NCBI GenBank assembly: GCA_963666535.1
Contig: OY762913.1
Location: forward strand, 2,046,001 to 2,110,000
From: G963666535 sp963666535
GTDB lineage: Bacteria > Bacillota > Clostridia > Oscillospirales > Oscillospiraceae
Length of the DNA: 64,000 nucleotides
Direction: 5' to 3'
Below the pieces are notes generated by a model that was not told where the DNA came from, made no database searches, and worked only from the letters and a program-made list of their open reading frames with translations. The position numbers were made by a program, and so were the translations under genes. How positions within the stretch are numbered: the first letter of the stretch is position 1; the number at the start of each line of letters is the position of its first letter. Of the stretch, positions 1 to 8,830 are shown piece by piece.

Positions 1-611
1 ATCTGGTCGCCGTGGTCATCTCCATGAGTCCGGTCTTCACCATGATATTTGCCCATTTTATCGCAGGGGAGCCGTTTACCCGTCGCAAGGCCGTCGTGCT
101 CCTGATCAGTTTCACCGGTCTGGTCATCGTTTCAAATCCCTCTCAACTTCTGGCCGGTAATCGCATCGGCGGCCTGCTCATCGTTCTTTCCGCCTCCGCC
201 TTGTTCGGGCTGTACACGGCCATGGGAAAACGCCGGCTGAGCAAGCTTGGCGGTATGACGCAAAACAGTTTGAGCTTTCTGTTCGGTGACACGGTCTTGT
301 TGATTTATCTCATTGCCTCCGGCACACCTGTTTTTCGGGGGATCACCGTTTCCTCCCTCCCCTTTTTGTTTTATCTCGGCTTCATTGTCACCGGTCTGGG
401 TTACTTCGCCTATCTGAAAGCCCTTGCATACGGCGGCCCGTCCTATGCCTCTTTTGCATTTTTCATTAAACCGATCGTCGCCATTGTCTGCGCATTCCTC
501 ATTCTGCATGAGGCTATTACTCTCCCGATGGTCGTAGGTGTGATTTTAATTCTGTCCGGGTTCCTTTTGAACCTAACCAAACCAAAACAAGATATGAAGG
601 GAAGTAATTAA
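1..611 (+). CDS. DMT-superfamily (EamA) permease, C-terminal part
   Basis: The reading frame is open from the first in-frame codon at position 3, so the gene starts before the window and only about the last 200 residues are seen. They form a chain of hydrophobic segments separated by short basic loops, with a glycine-rich FFIKPIVAIVCAFLILHE helix pair near the end. This is the usual second EamA repeat of drug/metabolite transporters of inner-membrane type. It ends one base before the MmgE/PrpD gene, which places it in the same transcript as the catabolic operon. A role in import or export of the operon's substrate or product is inferred; the substrate cannot be read from the sequence. Confidence 0.85.
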   Translation, partial: LVAVVISMSPVFTMIFAHFIAGEPFTRRKAVVLLISFTGLVIVSNPSQLLAGNRIGGLLIVLSASALFGLYTAMGKRRLSKLGGMTQNSLSFLFGDTVLLIYLIASGTPVFRGITVSSLPFLFYLGFIVTGLGYFAYLKALAYGGPSYASFAFFIKPIVAIVCAFLILHEAITLPMVVGVILILSGFLLNLTKPKQDMKGSN

Positions 612-612
612 G

Positions 613-2007
613 ATGAGTCAAACAGTTGCACAGGCCATCGCCTCGTTGGGCGTCCATCTGGAGTATGAAGATTTGCCCGACTATGCGGCAGCCCACGCGA
701 AGCTTCTGACCCTGGATGTACTGGCATCTATGGTCGGTACCCGCAACATCATTACCAGTGAGATTGCTCGGGAAGTGGCGGAGGAAATGGGTGGTCCAGA
801 GGAGTGTACCATTGTGGGCAGCCGCAAAAAGGTATCCGCGCCTAACGCCGCCTTTGCCAATGCGATTGCGTGCTATGGCTATGACTTTGTGGATGACCAT
901 AACGAATCCAACGCCCACCCGTCCCCCGCCACCTACCCGGTCGGGCTGGTCCTCTCGGAACAGTGGAAGAAAAGCGGCAAGGAGTTCCTCACCGCCGTGG
1001 CTTTGGGGAATGAAGTGGTGTGCCGTCTGGGCAGTGCCTATTTGGGTGACATGTACTACCAGGGCTTTCACCCTACCGGCACCTGCGGCACGATGGGAGC
1101 CGCCGTATCCGCTGGGAAGCTCATGGGTCTAGGGGAAGAGCAGATGGTCTATGTCCAGGGCATTGCCGGCAGCATGGTGGCCGGTCTGATGGCCTGGAAT
1201 TCCGAAGGTTCCTTTACCAAGCGCCTTCAGGCAGGGCACCCCGCCATGAACTCCATCATTGCCGCTCGGTTGGCGCAGAAAGGCTTTAACGGCCCTTCTG
1301 ACATCTATGAGGGCAAGGACGGCCTGCTCCATGCCTACTCTTACTATGACCACTATGACACCAAGTACCTGCTGGACGGTTTGGGGGAGCGCTGGGTGTT
1401 TGCCTCTTCCAGCATTAAGGTCTACCCCTGCTGTCGTTATTCCGGCGGACATCTTGACGCCTGCCTAAAGATCGTCGCCGATGTTCATCCAGACCCCGAA
1501 AAGATATCCAAAGTCCACATCCGCTCCTCCAAATACACCATGCGTCTTCTGGCGGAACCGCGTAAGTGGGACCCCAAAAACATTGTAGATCTGCAGTTCA
1601 GTATGCCCTATCAGGCCGCCATTGCGTTCCGCAACGGAAAAGTCACGGTGGACGAGTTCGATGTCAAATACATCAACGACCCGCTGATTCAGCGGCTGAT
1701 CTCCGTCACCGACGTGGTGGAGGACCCCGAGTTTGAGGCGCGTTATCCCGAGCATTACTCCAGTGCGGTAGAAATCACAATGGAGGACGGAACAACCTAC
1801 AAGGCGGTCATTGATGACCCCCGAGGCGACTGGAGAAATCCGGTTACCTTTGAGGATGTAAAGGAAAAATTCCGCGTGCTGGCCAACCGCGTCTACTCTG
1901 ATCCCCAGCGCACGGAGCAAATCATTCAATTTGTGGAGACGCTCCCGGAGCAAGCCGATATGTCCCAGCTGATGGCACTGGTCAACGACGTTACCACGTC
2001 GTCCTAA
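613..2007 (+). CDS. MmgE/PrpD family protein
   Basis: The 464-residue product has the full length and layout of the MmgE/PrpD superfamily (2-methylcitrate dehydratase, cis-aconitate decarboxylase, iminodisuccinate epimerase). An N-terminal all-helical domain contains a DDHNESNAHPS motif near residue 95 and GFHPTGTCGTMGAA near 155; the C-terminal alpha/beta domain carries the SSIKVYPCCRYSGGHLDA segment near 268. Family members act on carboxylates by proton abstraction, dehydration or epimerisation. Its place at the head of a putative pyrimidine-type catabolic operon suggests a downstream carboxylate step or an unrelated co-regulated reaction. A propionate-type methylcitrate role is less likely, because no prpB or prpC lies nearby. 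The specific reaction is unknown. Confidence 0.88.
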   Translation: MSQTVAQAIASLGVHLEYEDLPDYAAAHAKLLTLDVLASMVGTRNIITSEIAREVAEEMGGPEECTIVGSRKKVSAPNAAFANAIACYGYDFVDDHNESNAHPSPATYPVGLVLSEQWKKSGKEFLTAVALGNEVVCRLGSAYLGDMYYQGFHPTGTCGTMGAAVSAGKLMGLGEEQMVYVQGIAGSMVAGLMAWNSEGSFTKRLQAGHPAMNSIIAARLAQKGFNGPSDIYEGKDGLLHAYSYYDHYDTKYLLDGLGERWVFASSSIKVYPCCRYSGGHLDACLKIVADVHPDPEKISKVHIRSSKYTMRLLAEPRKWDPKNIVDLQFSMPYQAAIAFRNGKVTVDEFDVKYINDPLIQRLISVTDVVEDPEFEARYPEHYSSAVEITMEDGTTYKAVIDDPRGDWRNPVTFEDVKEKFRVLANRVYSDPQRTEQIIQFVETLPEQADMSQLMALVNDVTTSS

Positions 2008-2026
2008 AAACTTCAAATAAACCGGC

Positions 2027-2070
2027 AAAGGCGCAGGTAGAACCGATCGGTTCCGCTTGCGCCTTTGTTT
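2027..2070 (+). terminator. Hairpin between MmgE/PrpD gene and ABC genes
   Basis: Arms at 2027-2035 and 2058-2066 (AAAGGCGCA/TGCGCCTTT) pair perfectly. A second inner stem, GAACC/GGTTC, sits inside, and GTTTG follows. It lies in the only sizeable gap of the first half of the operon, so it may be a partial terminator or processing hairpin that sets the ratio of permease/MmgE to ABC transcript. Confidence 0.55.
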
Positions 2071-2093
2071 GATAGAAAGCGAGGCGCACCGCT

Positions 2094-2867
2094 ATGAGTT
2101 TGGCTTCTCAGATTCAGATCAACGAAATCAGCAAAATTTATCAAAGCGCCAACGGCAAAGAAACCGAGGCGCTGCAAAAGGTCAGTGTTGATATTGAACG
2201 CGGCGAGTTTGTATCCCTGGTTGGCCCGTCCGGCTGCGGAAAAAGCACGCTGCTGCGCATCATCGCCGATCTTTTGGAACCCACCTCCGGCAGAGTGCTC
2301 ATCAATGGTCTGACGCCGCGGGAAGCCAGGATTCAAAAGAAGTACGGCATGGTATTTCAAAGTCCGGTGCTCTACGACTGGCGGACCGTCCGCAAAAACG
2401 TCTGTCTCCCGCTCGAGCTGATGAAGCTGTCCAAACCAGAGCAGAAAGAGCGTGCGGATGAGATGCTGGAATTGGTGGGCCTGAGCGATTATGCCGATCA
2501 TTACCCGTATCAGCTGTCCGGCGGCATGCAGCAGCGGGTGGGCATTGCCCGGGCCCTGGCCCTGGACCCCCGCATCTTGCTGATGGACGAACCGTTTTCC
2601 GCCCTGGATGAGTTCACCCGAGAAAAGCTGAATGAAGACCTGTTGGATATTTGGAGCAAAACCAACAAGACCGTCCTTTTTGTCACGCACAATATTTCGG
2701 AGGCGGTGTTCCTGTCTGATCGTGTCTGCGTGTTCTCCCCTCACCCCGGTCGCCTGTCTTCTGTGGTAGACATTCCCCTGCCTCGTCCTCGGCAGAAGGA
2801 GGCCCGCTTCTCCCGTGAATTTCAGGAGTTGGTTGCTTACACCCGCTCCTGCTTCGAGGGGGTGTGA
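2094..2867 (+). CDS. ABC transporter ATP-binding protein (SsuB/TauB type)
   Basis: The 257-residue ATPase has Walker A GPSGCGKST (near residue 45), signature LSGGMQQRVGIARAL (near 142), Walker B ILLMDEPFSALD and the H-loop VTHN. Its sequence is of the nitrate/sulfonate/bicarbonate (TauB/SsuB/ThiZ) class, which energises import of small organic molecules. It is followed after three bases by two permease genes and then a binding protein, so it is the ATPase of a four-gene importer. The substrate is inferred only from the catabolic genes downstream. Confidence 0.92.
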   Translation: MSLASQIQINEISKIYQSANGKETEALQKVSVDIERGEFVSLVGPSGCGKSTLLRIIADLLEPTSGRVLINGLTPREARIQKKYGMVFQSPVLYDWRTVRKNVCLPLELMKLSKPEQKERADEMLELVGLSDYADHYPYQLSGGMQQRVGIARALALDPRILLMDEPFSALDEFTREKLNEDLLDIWSKTNKTVLFVTHNISEAVFLSDRVCVFSPHPGRLSSVVDIPLPRPRQKEARFSREFQELVAYTRSCFEGV

Positions 2868-2870
2868 CCC

Positions 2871-3692
2871 ATGCGTAACACGTCCCTACGTAAGAATGTG
2901 TCTGTTTTCATCTGGGTGCTTGTCATTGCGGCCGTGTGGGAAATCGCCGCCTATGATTTGGCCGTTGTCCATGCAGACAGCATGGCGCTGAAAAAGCTGC
3001 CCTACCTCCATCAAGTACTGTCTACGATGGTTGACAACTTCGGCAATTTATGCGCCGCCTCACTGGTCACTTTTTCCCGTGCGGCCAACGGTTTTCTCAT
3101 TGGCGTGCTCATCGGTTTCTGTATCGCTGTGTTCATGAGTCTGCACGCAATGCTGGAAAAAGTAATTTTGCCTTACATCATCGTCCTGCAAATGATCCCT
3201 GTGCTGGCCTTGGCCCCCATCATTTATTCTATTTTGAAAAGTCAAGACGGCGCCCGCGTTGTTATGGCGGCCGTTATCTCCTTCTTCCCTGTGGCCGTAA
3301 ATATGTACACCGGGCTAAAGAGTGTGGAGAGTGACAAAAAAGATTTGCTTCACTCATACGCTGCCAACAAACTTACCGTTTATGGTAAGCTGATGATTCC
3401 CTATGCCAGAACCTATCTCTTCACAGGACTAAAGCTGGCAGCCCCCGGCGCGATCACCGCTGCCGTTTTGGTGGAAATGATGGGGTCCGGATCTGGCATC
3501 GGCTACAAAATCCTCAGTTCTCTCTATTACGGCAACGCCGGCGCACTTAACTTTTGGTCCTCGGTGATCATGGCCGCGATGTTGGGCATTTTCTCCTACT
3601 ATCTGATGGTGCTGCTGGAAAAAATCACGACCCCGGGGTTCTTCTCCTGGCTTGGGAAAGGAGGCCGCAACCATGACAAAGAAATGGGTTGA
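2871..3692 (+). CDS. ABC transporter permease (TauC/SsuC type)
   Basis: A 273-residue integral membrane protein with about six hydrophobic segments. The family EAA-like loop is visible in the SYAANKLTVYGKLMIPYARTYLFTGLKLAAPGAI region (about residues 160-195), followed by GSGSGIGYKI. It is the first of two different permeases encoded in tandem, so the importer probably uses a heterodimeric membrane channel, less usual than the homodimeric TauC arrangement. The final codons overlap the second permease gene. Confidence 0.9.
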   Translation: MRNTSLRKNVSVFIWVLVIAAVWEIAAYDLAVVHADSMALKKLPYLHQVLSTMVDNFGNLCAASLVTFSRAANGFLIGVLIGFCIAVFMSLHAMLEKVILPYIIVLQMIPVLALAPIIYSILKSQDGARVVMAAVISFFPVAVNMYTGLKSVESDKKDLLHSYAANKLTVYGKLMIPYARTYLFTGLKLAAPGAITAAVLVEMMGSGSGIGYKILSSLYYGNAGALNFWSSVIMAAMLGIFSYYLMVLLEKITTPGFFSWLGKGGRNHDKEMG

Positions 3693-4446
3693 AGTCAAAA
3701 CCATTCTCCCGGCCCTTCTGCTGGGCGGTCTCCTCCTGCTTCTATGGCAAACAGGCGGGCTTCATTTAATGCTGCACCTAAAACCCTATCAGTTTCCATA
3801 TCCGACGGAGGTTCTGTCCGCCTTTCAGAAGAATCTGCCGGAAATTCTGAGCAACACCCGCTGGACGCTGACCGAAGCTATCATCGGCGTTCTGGTTGGC
3901 TCGGCCATCGGATTTTCCATTGCACTGTTCACTGTTCTGTCCCCCAACTTAGGTGCGGGCGGTCTCACCGTGGTCACCGCTTTAAACGCCATTCCCATGA
4001 TTGCCATGGCAACCATTATGAACAACTGGTTCGGCATGGGCATGCTGTCTAAAATTTCCGTGGTCGCCCTGTTCTCCATGGCCTCCATGGCACTCAACGC
4101 TTACCGTGGAATGACCGATCTGCCCCCATTCGCCGAGGATCTGATGACCTCCTATGCCGCAAGACCGGTTATGGTCTTTCTGGATGTGCGTCTGCCCCAC
4201 TCCGTCCCCTATTTGATCACCGCACTGAAAGTGAGCTCCACCACCGGACTGATGTCCGCCATTTGCAGCGAGTTTTTCACGTCCTATGCCGGTATCGGCT
4301 ACCGCATGACCACCGTGATCAAGCTGTCTCAGATGGATTTGGCTTGGGCTTACATTGCCGTGGCCACCCTGTGCGGCGTACTGATGTACTCGCTTCTCTC
4401 CCTGGTAGAACGCGTTGCCTGTAAATGGCACGCTTCACAACGATAA
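3673..4446 (+). CDS. ABC transporter permease (TauC/SsuC type), second subunit
   Basis: I place the start at ATG 3673, preceded by AAAGGAGG at 3657-3664, rather than at an upstream in-frame codon. This gives 257 residues and a 20-base overlap with the previous permease gene, typical of translational coupling. The protein has about six membrane segments and an EAA-like loop around SYAARPVMVFLDVRLPHSVPYLITALKVS. SYAGIGYRM follows, matching the corresponding motif of the first permease. Likely partner subunit in one import complex. Confidence 0.9.
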   Translation: MTKKWVEVKTILPALLLGGLLLLLWQTGGLHLMLHLKPYQFPYPTEVLSAFQKNLPEILSNTRWTLTEAIIGVLVGSAIGFSIALFTVLSPNLGAGGLTVVTALNAIPMIAMATIMNNWFGMGMLSKISVVALFSMASMALNAYRGMTDLPPFAEDLMTSYAARPVMVFLDVRLPHSVPYLITALKVSSTTGLMSAICSEFFTSYAGIGYRMTTVIKLSQMDLAWAYIAVATLCGVLMYSLLSLVERVACKWHASQR

Positions 4447-4463
4447 TTTTTAAGGAAGTGCTT

Positions 4464-5540
4464 ATGATGAAGAAGATGAACAAATGGCTGTCCCTGATGC
4501 TGGCGGGTGCCCTGGCCTGTGGCCTGACCGCCTGCGGCAGCAGCCCCGCTGCCACAACCACGCCTGCTGCAACCACCCCCGTTGCCACTGAAAGCGGCTC
4601 CACCAGCGACCCATTGGCCACAGTAAATTTTCAGCTGAAGTGGCTGCCCTCCGTCCAGTTCATGGGATTCTATGTGGCCTATGAAAAGGGCTATTACGCA
4701 GAGGAGGGAATCGACCTGAACATCATGTCCGGCGGCAGTGACATCGTCTCTGCTTCTCAGGTGGGTATCGGCGCGGCCGACATCGGCGTTTCCAATCTGT
4801 ACGGCCTTCTCCCCTACGAAGAGGATGGTTATCCCATTGTTGAAGTGGGCCAGGTCTTCCAGTCCGGCTCCATCGTGCTGGTATCCAAAAAGGAATCCGG
4901 CGTAGCCGCTCCCGAGGATCTAAAGGGCAAAAAGATTGGTGCCTGGCTTGGCACCGCTGACTATCCCATCTACTCCCTGCTCGCCAAGTACGACATGGAC
5001 ACCTCCGACGTGACCATTGTCTCCCAGGACTACACCATGGACGCCCTGCTGAATAATGAGATCGACGTTGCTTCCGCCACCCTGTACAACGAATATCTGG
5101 TTTTGCTGGAGAGCGGTCTTTCCGCGGATGACGTCAATGTGATCAAGTTCTCCGACTATGGCTGCGACATGCTGGAAGACGCCATCATCTGCAACACCGA
5201 ATGGCTGGCGGATAACAGCGACATCGCGACCGCATTCCTGCGTGCCTCCATGCGCGGCTGGGCGGATGCCGTGGCCGATCCTGCCGCCGCCGCGGAAATT
5301 GTCTGGAACTATGTGGATCAGGACTCCACCACGCTGGAGCACCAGACCGCTTCCGCTGAAAAGGTCGCTCAGCTGGTTACCGCAGAGGGCGGTACAGCCG
5401 CCGCGAACATGCTGGCCATGGGCGGTGAAAAGATCCAGGCTACCATTGATTCCTGCCTGAACTACGGCATCATTGAAAGCGTGCCCGAAACGGTATACGA
5501 TACGACCTTTTGGGATGCGGCCGCCGCAAGCCTAAAGTAA
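4464..5540 (+). CDS. NMT1/THI5-like ABC substrate-binding lipoprotein
   Basis: Start at ATG 4464 with AAGGAAG just upstream. The 358-residue product begins with a lipoprotein signal (basic start, hydrophobic stretch, lipobox LTAC near residue 24) followed by a Thr/Ala/Pro linker. The mature part starts with FQLKWLPSVQFMGFYVAYEKG, characteristic of the NMT1/THI5 group that binds pyrimidine precursors, riboflavin-type or aromatic small molecules. DLKGKKIGAW and a late helix rich in Ala follow the family pattern. It should be the membrane-anchored receptor of the importer encoded just upstream. A pyrimidine-like ligand is inferred from the catabolic genes. Confidence 0.88.
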   Translation: MMKKMNKWLSLMLAGALACGLTACGSSPAATTTPAATTPVATESGSTSDPLATVNFQLKWLPSVQFMGFYVAYEKGYYAEEGIDLNIMSGGSDIVSASQVGIGAADIGVSNLYGLLPYEEDGYPIVEVGQVFQSGSIVLVSKKESGVAAPEDLKGKKIGAWLGTADYPIYSLLAKYDMDTSDVTIVSQDYTMDALLNNEIDVASATLYNEYLVLLESGLSADDVNVIKFSDYGCDMLEDAIICNTEWLADNSDIATAFLRASMRGWADAVADPAAAAEIVWNYVDQDSTTLEHQTASAEKVAQLVTAEGGTAAANMLAMGGEKIQATIDSCLNYGIIESVPETVYDTTFWDAAAASLK

Positions 5541-5570
5541 TCCTAATTCCCCGTTCTGTTACAATTCCCC

Positions 5571-5602
5571 GGTCGGGCAGCCGCAGATGTGGCTGCCCGA
5601 CC
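5571..5602 (+). repeat. Perfect intercistronic hairpin after the binding-protein gene
   Basis: GGTCGGGCAGCC (5571-5582) and GGCTGCCCGACC (5591-5602) form a perfect 12-bp stem with an 8-base loop and no T-run. Such hairpins after binding-protein genes often protect the upstream mRNA and allow higher expression of the receptor. It could also act as a weak attenuator. Confidence 0.6.
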
Positions 5603-5622
5603 CATTAAAAAGAGGTGTTTTC

Positions 5623-6225
5623 ATGTCCCTTCACAAAGAAGATGCCCGCTCAAAGCGCATCGTATTGGTGGCTAACTGTCTGCTGAACGCCAACAACAAG
5701 GTTCTGGAATTTGCCCGCTATCCCGGCATGTTTAAGGAGGTTGTGGACATTCTAGCCAAATATGATCTTGGCATTCTCCAAATGCCCTGCCCAGAAACGC
5801 TGCATATGGGTAATCAGCGCTGGTGGAACAGCCGGAACCTATACGACAACACCGGTTACCGTCATCTTTGCCGCACGCTGGCGGGGCAGATGGCGGATTA
5901 CATGGAAAACTACAAACGGGTGGGCTACGAGGTCACTGCCATCCTCACCTGCGACGGTTCCCCCAGCTGCGGCATTACCAAGTCCAGCTACTGCGAAGAC
6001 TGGGGGGGACGTCCGAAAGAGGTTGACCGGGTCCTGATCGACCAGCCGGGTATCTATATGGAAGAACTGCAAGCAGAAATTCTATCCCGGGGTCTGGAAA
6101 TGCCCACGGTTTATGGGCTTATGATGGACGACCGATCCAAAACCAATCAGGAAATATTAATAGAATTTGATGATTTTATCAGACAGCGGCTGGCCTGGTC
6201 TCTGTCCCAGAAAGCGGAGGAATGA
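5623..6225 (+). CDS. TudS-like putative desulfidase (DUF523-related)
   Basis: Start at ATG 5623 after an AGAGGTG ribosome site, giving 200 residues. Three conserved cysteine contexts are visible: VANCLLN (Cys19), MPCPE (Cys56, with Glu58) and LTCDGSPSCGI (Cys110 and Cys116). This pattern is that of the DUF523/TudS group, in which three cysteines hold a [4Fe-4S] cluster whose free iron takes sulfur from thiolated nucleobases such as 2-thiouracil. The gene sits directly between the importer and a dihydropyrimidine dehydrogenase-like gene. That supports desulfuration of a thiopyrimidine before reduction, but this substrate is an inference. It could instead be a cluster-containing protein of other function. 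Confidence 0.72.
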   Translation: MSLHKEDARSKRIVLVANCLLNANNKVLEFARYPGMFKEVVDILAKYDLGILQMPCPETLHMGNQRWWNSRNLYDNTGYRHLCRTLAGQMADYMENYKRVGYEVTAILTCDGSPSCGITKSSYCEDWGGRPKEVDRVLIDQPGIYMEELQAEILSRGLEMPTVYGLMMDDRSKTNQEILIEFDDFIRQRLAWSLSQKAEE

Positions 6226-6228
6226 GCT

Positions 6229-7428
6229 ATGCCAGCCACCCTGAATGTCAACTTCGCAGGCATCCCCATGGAAAACCCATTTATGCTGGCCTCGGCGCCA
6301 CCATCTACCAATCCGGAAGGAATCGCCCGGGCCTTTGAGGCCGGTTGGGGCGGTGCGGTCACCAAATCCGTGCAGTACACTCCCCGTGCCATCAAGCGCA
6401 ATGTCACCCCCCGCATTCAGGCAGTGAAGCTGGGCAAAAAAATTACTGGCTTTACAAACTCTGAGATTGGCAGCCCCAAGCCCATTGATCAATGGGCGGA
6501 AGGCATCCATTGGCTAAAGGAGCGCTTTCCCGAAAAGGCGGTTTTTGCCAGCTTAATGCACACCGACGTTCTGATCGAAGCAGAGTGGAGGAACGTCACC
6601 CGTATCTTCGATCAAGCCGGAGTGGACGGCTTTGAGCTGAATCTTTCCTGTTCCCACGGTCAGGCGGAAAGTGGCTGCGGCGCGGCCCTGGGCGGCAACG
6701 CGGAGATGGTGGAAAAAATCGTTTCCTGGATCACGGAGGAAACAAAAAAACCTGTTTTCCCCAAGCTAACCGCCCTTACCAGCGATGTGCCCGGCAAAGG
6801 GCTGGCCGCCAAGCGCGGCGGCGCGGCGGCCATTGCCGCCATCAACACCCTCAGTTCCCTGCCGGGCGTGGATCTGGATACCTTTGTCCCCTATAACAGT
6901 GTGCAGGGAAAAACCGCCTTTCAGGGCATGAGCGGCCGAAGTCTGAAACCCATCGCCTTGCGGTGCGTTGCCCAGCTGGCCCAAGCAACCGCCCTGCCCA
7001 TCTCCGCCACCGGCGGCATCTACACCTGGCAGGACGCTGCAGAGTTTATTCTTCTGGGCGCCTCCACCCTTCAGGTCTGCTCCGCCATTATGGAAAACGG
7101 ATACGGCATCATCGACGGCCTGAGTGACGGCCTGCTCTCCTATATGGAAAGCAAGGGCTTTTCCTCCATTTCTGATTTCTGCGGACTTGCCCTGCCCAAC
7201 CTGGCAATGCAGAACCATCTCAGCCGCCAGGCGAAGTGCGTTGCCTGTGTCGATGCGTCACAATGCATTGGCTGCGGCAAATGCGCCACGGTCTGCCGGG
7301 ACAACGGCTACGGTGCTATTTCCATGGTCGGCGGCAAAGCAGCGGCCAACACGGACCAGTGCGACGGCTGTGGCCTATGCACGCAAATCTGCCCGGTGGA
7401 CAGCATTCATTTTATCCCACGGAAGTGA
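6229..7428 (+). CDS. preA: PreA-like dihydropyrimidine dehydrogenase with C-terminal 2x[4Fe-4S] domain
   Basis: The 399-residue protein has an FMN-binding TIM barrel (about 1-320) of the dihydroorotate/dihydropyrimidine dehydrogenase family. It starts with VNFAGIPMENPFMLASAPPS and includes FELNLSCSHG near 140, the AINTLSS segment (matching ATNTVSG of DPD) and PISATGGIYTW. The tail carries two CxxCxxCxxxC-type clusters (CIGCGKCATVC, CDGCGLCTQIC). Reductive pyrimidine catabolism uses such an enzyme to make dihydrouracil. Two oddities are visible. The loop that holds the catalytic Cys in DPD (GLACGQD) reads GAALGGN here, with a Cys four residues earlier. No PreT partner gene is adjacent. Specificity may therefore differ from uracil. 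Confidence 0.82.
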   Translation: MPATLNVNFAGIPMENPFMLASAPPSTNPEGIARAFEAGWGGAVTKSVQYTPRAIKRNVTPRIQAVKLGKKITGFTNSEIGSPKPIDQWAEGIHWLKERFPEKAVFASLMHTDVLIEAEWRNVTRIFDQAGVDGFELNLSCSHGQAESGCGAALGGNAEMVEKIVSWITEETKKPVFPKLTALTSDVPGKGLAAKRGGAAAIAAINTLSSLPGVDLDTFVPYNSVQGKTAFQGMSGRSLKPIALRCVAQLAQATALPISATGGIYTWQDAAEFILLGASTLQVCSAIMENGYGIIDGLSDGLLSYMESKGFSSISDFCGLALPNLAMQNHLSRQAKCVACVDASQCIGCGKCATVCRDNGYGAISMVGGKAAANTDQCDGCGLCTQICPVDSIHFIPRK

Positions 7429-7432
7429 TGGC

Positions 7433-8830
7433 ATGAAACAGCATGACTTAAATCTGATCAACGGCACCTTGATCCTGCCAGAAGGCCGATTCTCCGGTAG
7501 TATCGGCATTCAAAACGGCTGCATCGCGCAAATTGTATCCTTCCCCGGAGCACTTAGGCCTGCGGTGAAAGAACTTGACGCATCCGGACTGTTTATTTTC
7601 CCCGGTGTGATTGATACCCACACCCATATCCGCGGCGAAGCATTTTCCTATCGGGAGGACTTTTACACCGGCACCTGCGCCGCCGCCTGCGGCGGCGTCA
7701 CCACCATTCTGGAGATGCCGGGCAGTACCAGACCTGCCTCCACTGCGGTTTATTTTCGGGAGAAGCTGGCGAACATGGAAAAATATATCGGCATTGACGC
7801 TGCCCTGTACGCCGGCGCGGGATACGATAATCTGGATGAAATTCCCTCATTGGCCGCCGCCGGAGCCATCGGATTTAAAACGTTTCTGATGCCGCCGGTG
7901 CCCGGTCGGGAAACAGAATTTTACGGCATGTGTGCGGAAACAGACGAACAGCTGACCGCTGTCATGGCCTTGGTGGCAAAAACCGGGTTGACGCTCACCC
8001 TCCACTGCGAGGAAGACGGGATCGTTCAGCGGGAAACCGCCCGCATAATGGCCGCTGGCGGAACCTCGGTACGGGATTACTGCCAGTCTCGCCCCCCCCA
8101 AGCGGAAATTGCCGCCGTTGAGCGCGCGCTCCGCTGCGCCCAGCGCACCGGCTGCGCCGTGAACATCGCCCACGTCAGCACACCGGAAGCGGCGGCACTG
8201 ATCCAGACCGCTTGGGCGGCAGGACTTAACGTAATGGGTGAAACCAGCGCACATTACCTGACCTTTGATAGCGACAGCATGGACGCATACGACGTATTTG
8301 CCCGGATGAAGCCCCCCTTGCGGGACCGGGGGCGGGTGGAGGGATTACAGCGGGCCTACGCCGACGGCGCACTGTCTTACACCGGCAGCGATCACGCCCC
8401 GTTCACGCCAGAGGAAAAGCGGTCCGGCGGCAGCATCTGGAATACCTTTGACGGCCTGGCCGGCATCGAAATGACGCTGCCACTACTGTTGAATTTGGCC
8501 CGTAGCGGGGCCTTTTCCTACGAAACCATTACCAGAAACACCACTTGGAATCCGGCCCAACGCTTTCGGCTTCCCAATAAAGGCCGCCTTGCCGAAGGGT
8601 ATGACGCCGATCTGGTACTGGTGCAGGAATTGGATGTCCCCGACTCCTTTTCACACACACAACTTCACAGTAAGCACACCGAAAGTGGCTGTATTTATGA
8701 ATCTATTTCCTTCTCCACCCGGGTCTCCATGACCCTCTCCCGCGGCCGTATCGTCTATGACGGTCGCCATGTACGCATGGCCCCCGGCAGCGGCAATCTG
8801 ATTTTGTCTGGAGGAAACCACCTATGCTGA
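7433..8830 (+). CDS. Dihydropyrimidinase/allantoinase-type amidohydrolase
   Basis: ATG 7433 lies four bases after the preA-like stop; longer upstream frames overlap preA. The 465-residue product carries the complete metal set of cyclic-amide hydrolases: DTHTHIRGE near residue 60, the carboxylated-lysine motif GFKTFL, HCEED, NIAHVST, ETSAHYL and the catalytic YTGSDHAPF. In the reductive pyrimidine pathway this class opens the dihydropyrimidine ring to an N-carbamoyl-beta-amino acid; close relatives open allantoin, hydantoins or dihydroorotate. The position right after the dehydrogenase favours dihydropyrimidinase. The motif set alone cannot separate this from allantoinase. Confidence 0.85.
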   Translation: MKQHDLNLINGTLILPEGRFSGSIGIQNGCIAQIVSFPGALRPAVKELDASGLFIFPGVIDTHTHIRGEAFSYREDFYTGTCAAACGGVTTILEMPGSTRPASTAVYFREKLANMEKYIGIDAALYAGAGYDNLDEIPSLAAAGAIGFKTFLMPPVPGRETEFYGMCAETDEQLTAVMALVAKTGLTLTLHCEEDGIVQRETARIMAAGGTSVRDYCQSRPPQAEIAAVERALRCAQRTGCAVNIAHVSTPEAAALIQTAWAAGLNVMGETSAHYLTFDSDSMDAYDVFARMKPPLRDRGRVEGLQRAYADGALSYTGSDHAPFTPEEKRSGGSIWNTFDGLAGIEMTLPLLLNLARSGAFSYETITRNTTWNPAQRFRLPNKGRLAEGYDADLVLVQELDVPDSFSHTQLHSKHTESGCIYESISFSTRVSMTLSRGRIVYDGRHVRMAPGSGNLILSGGNHLC

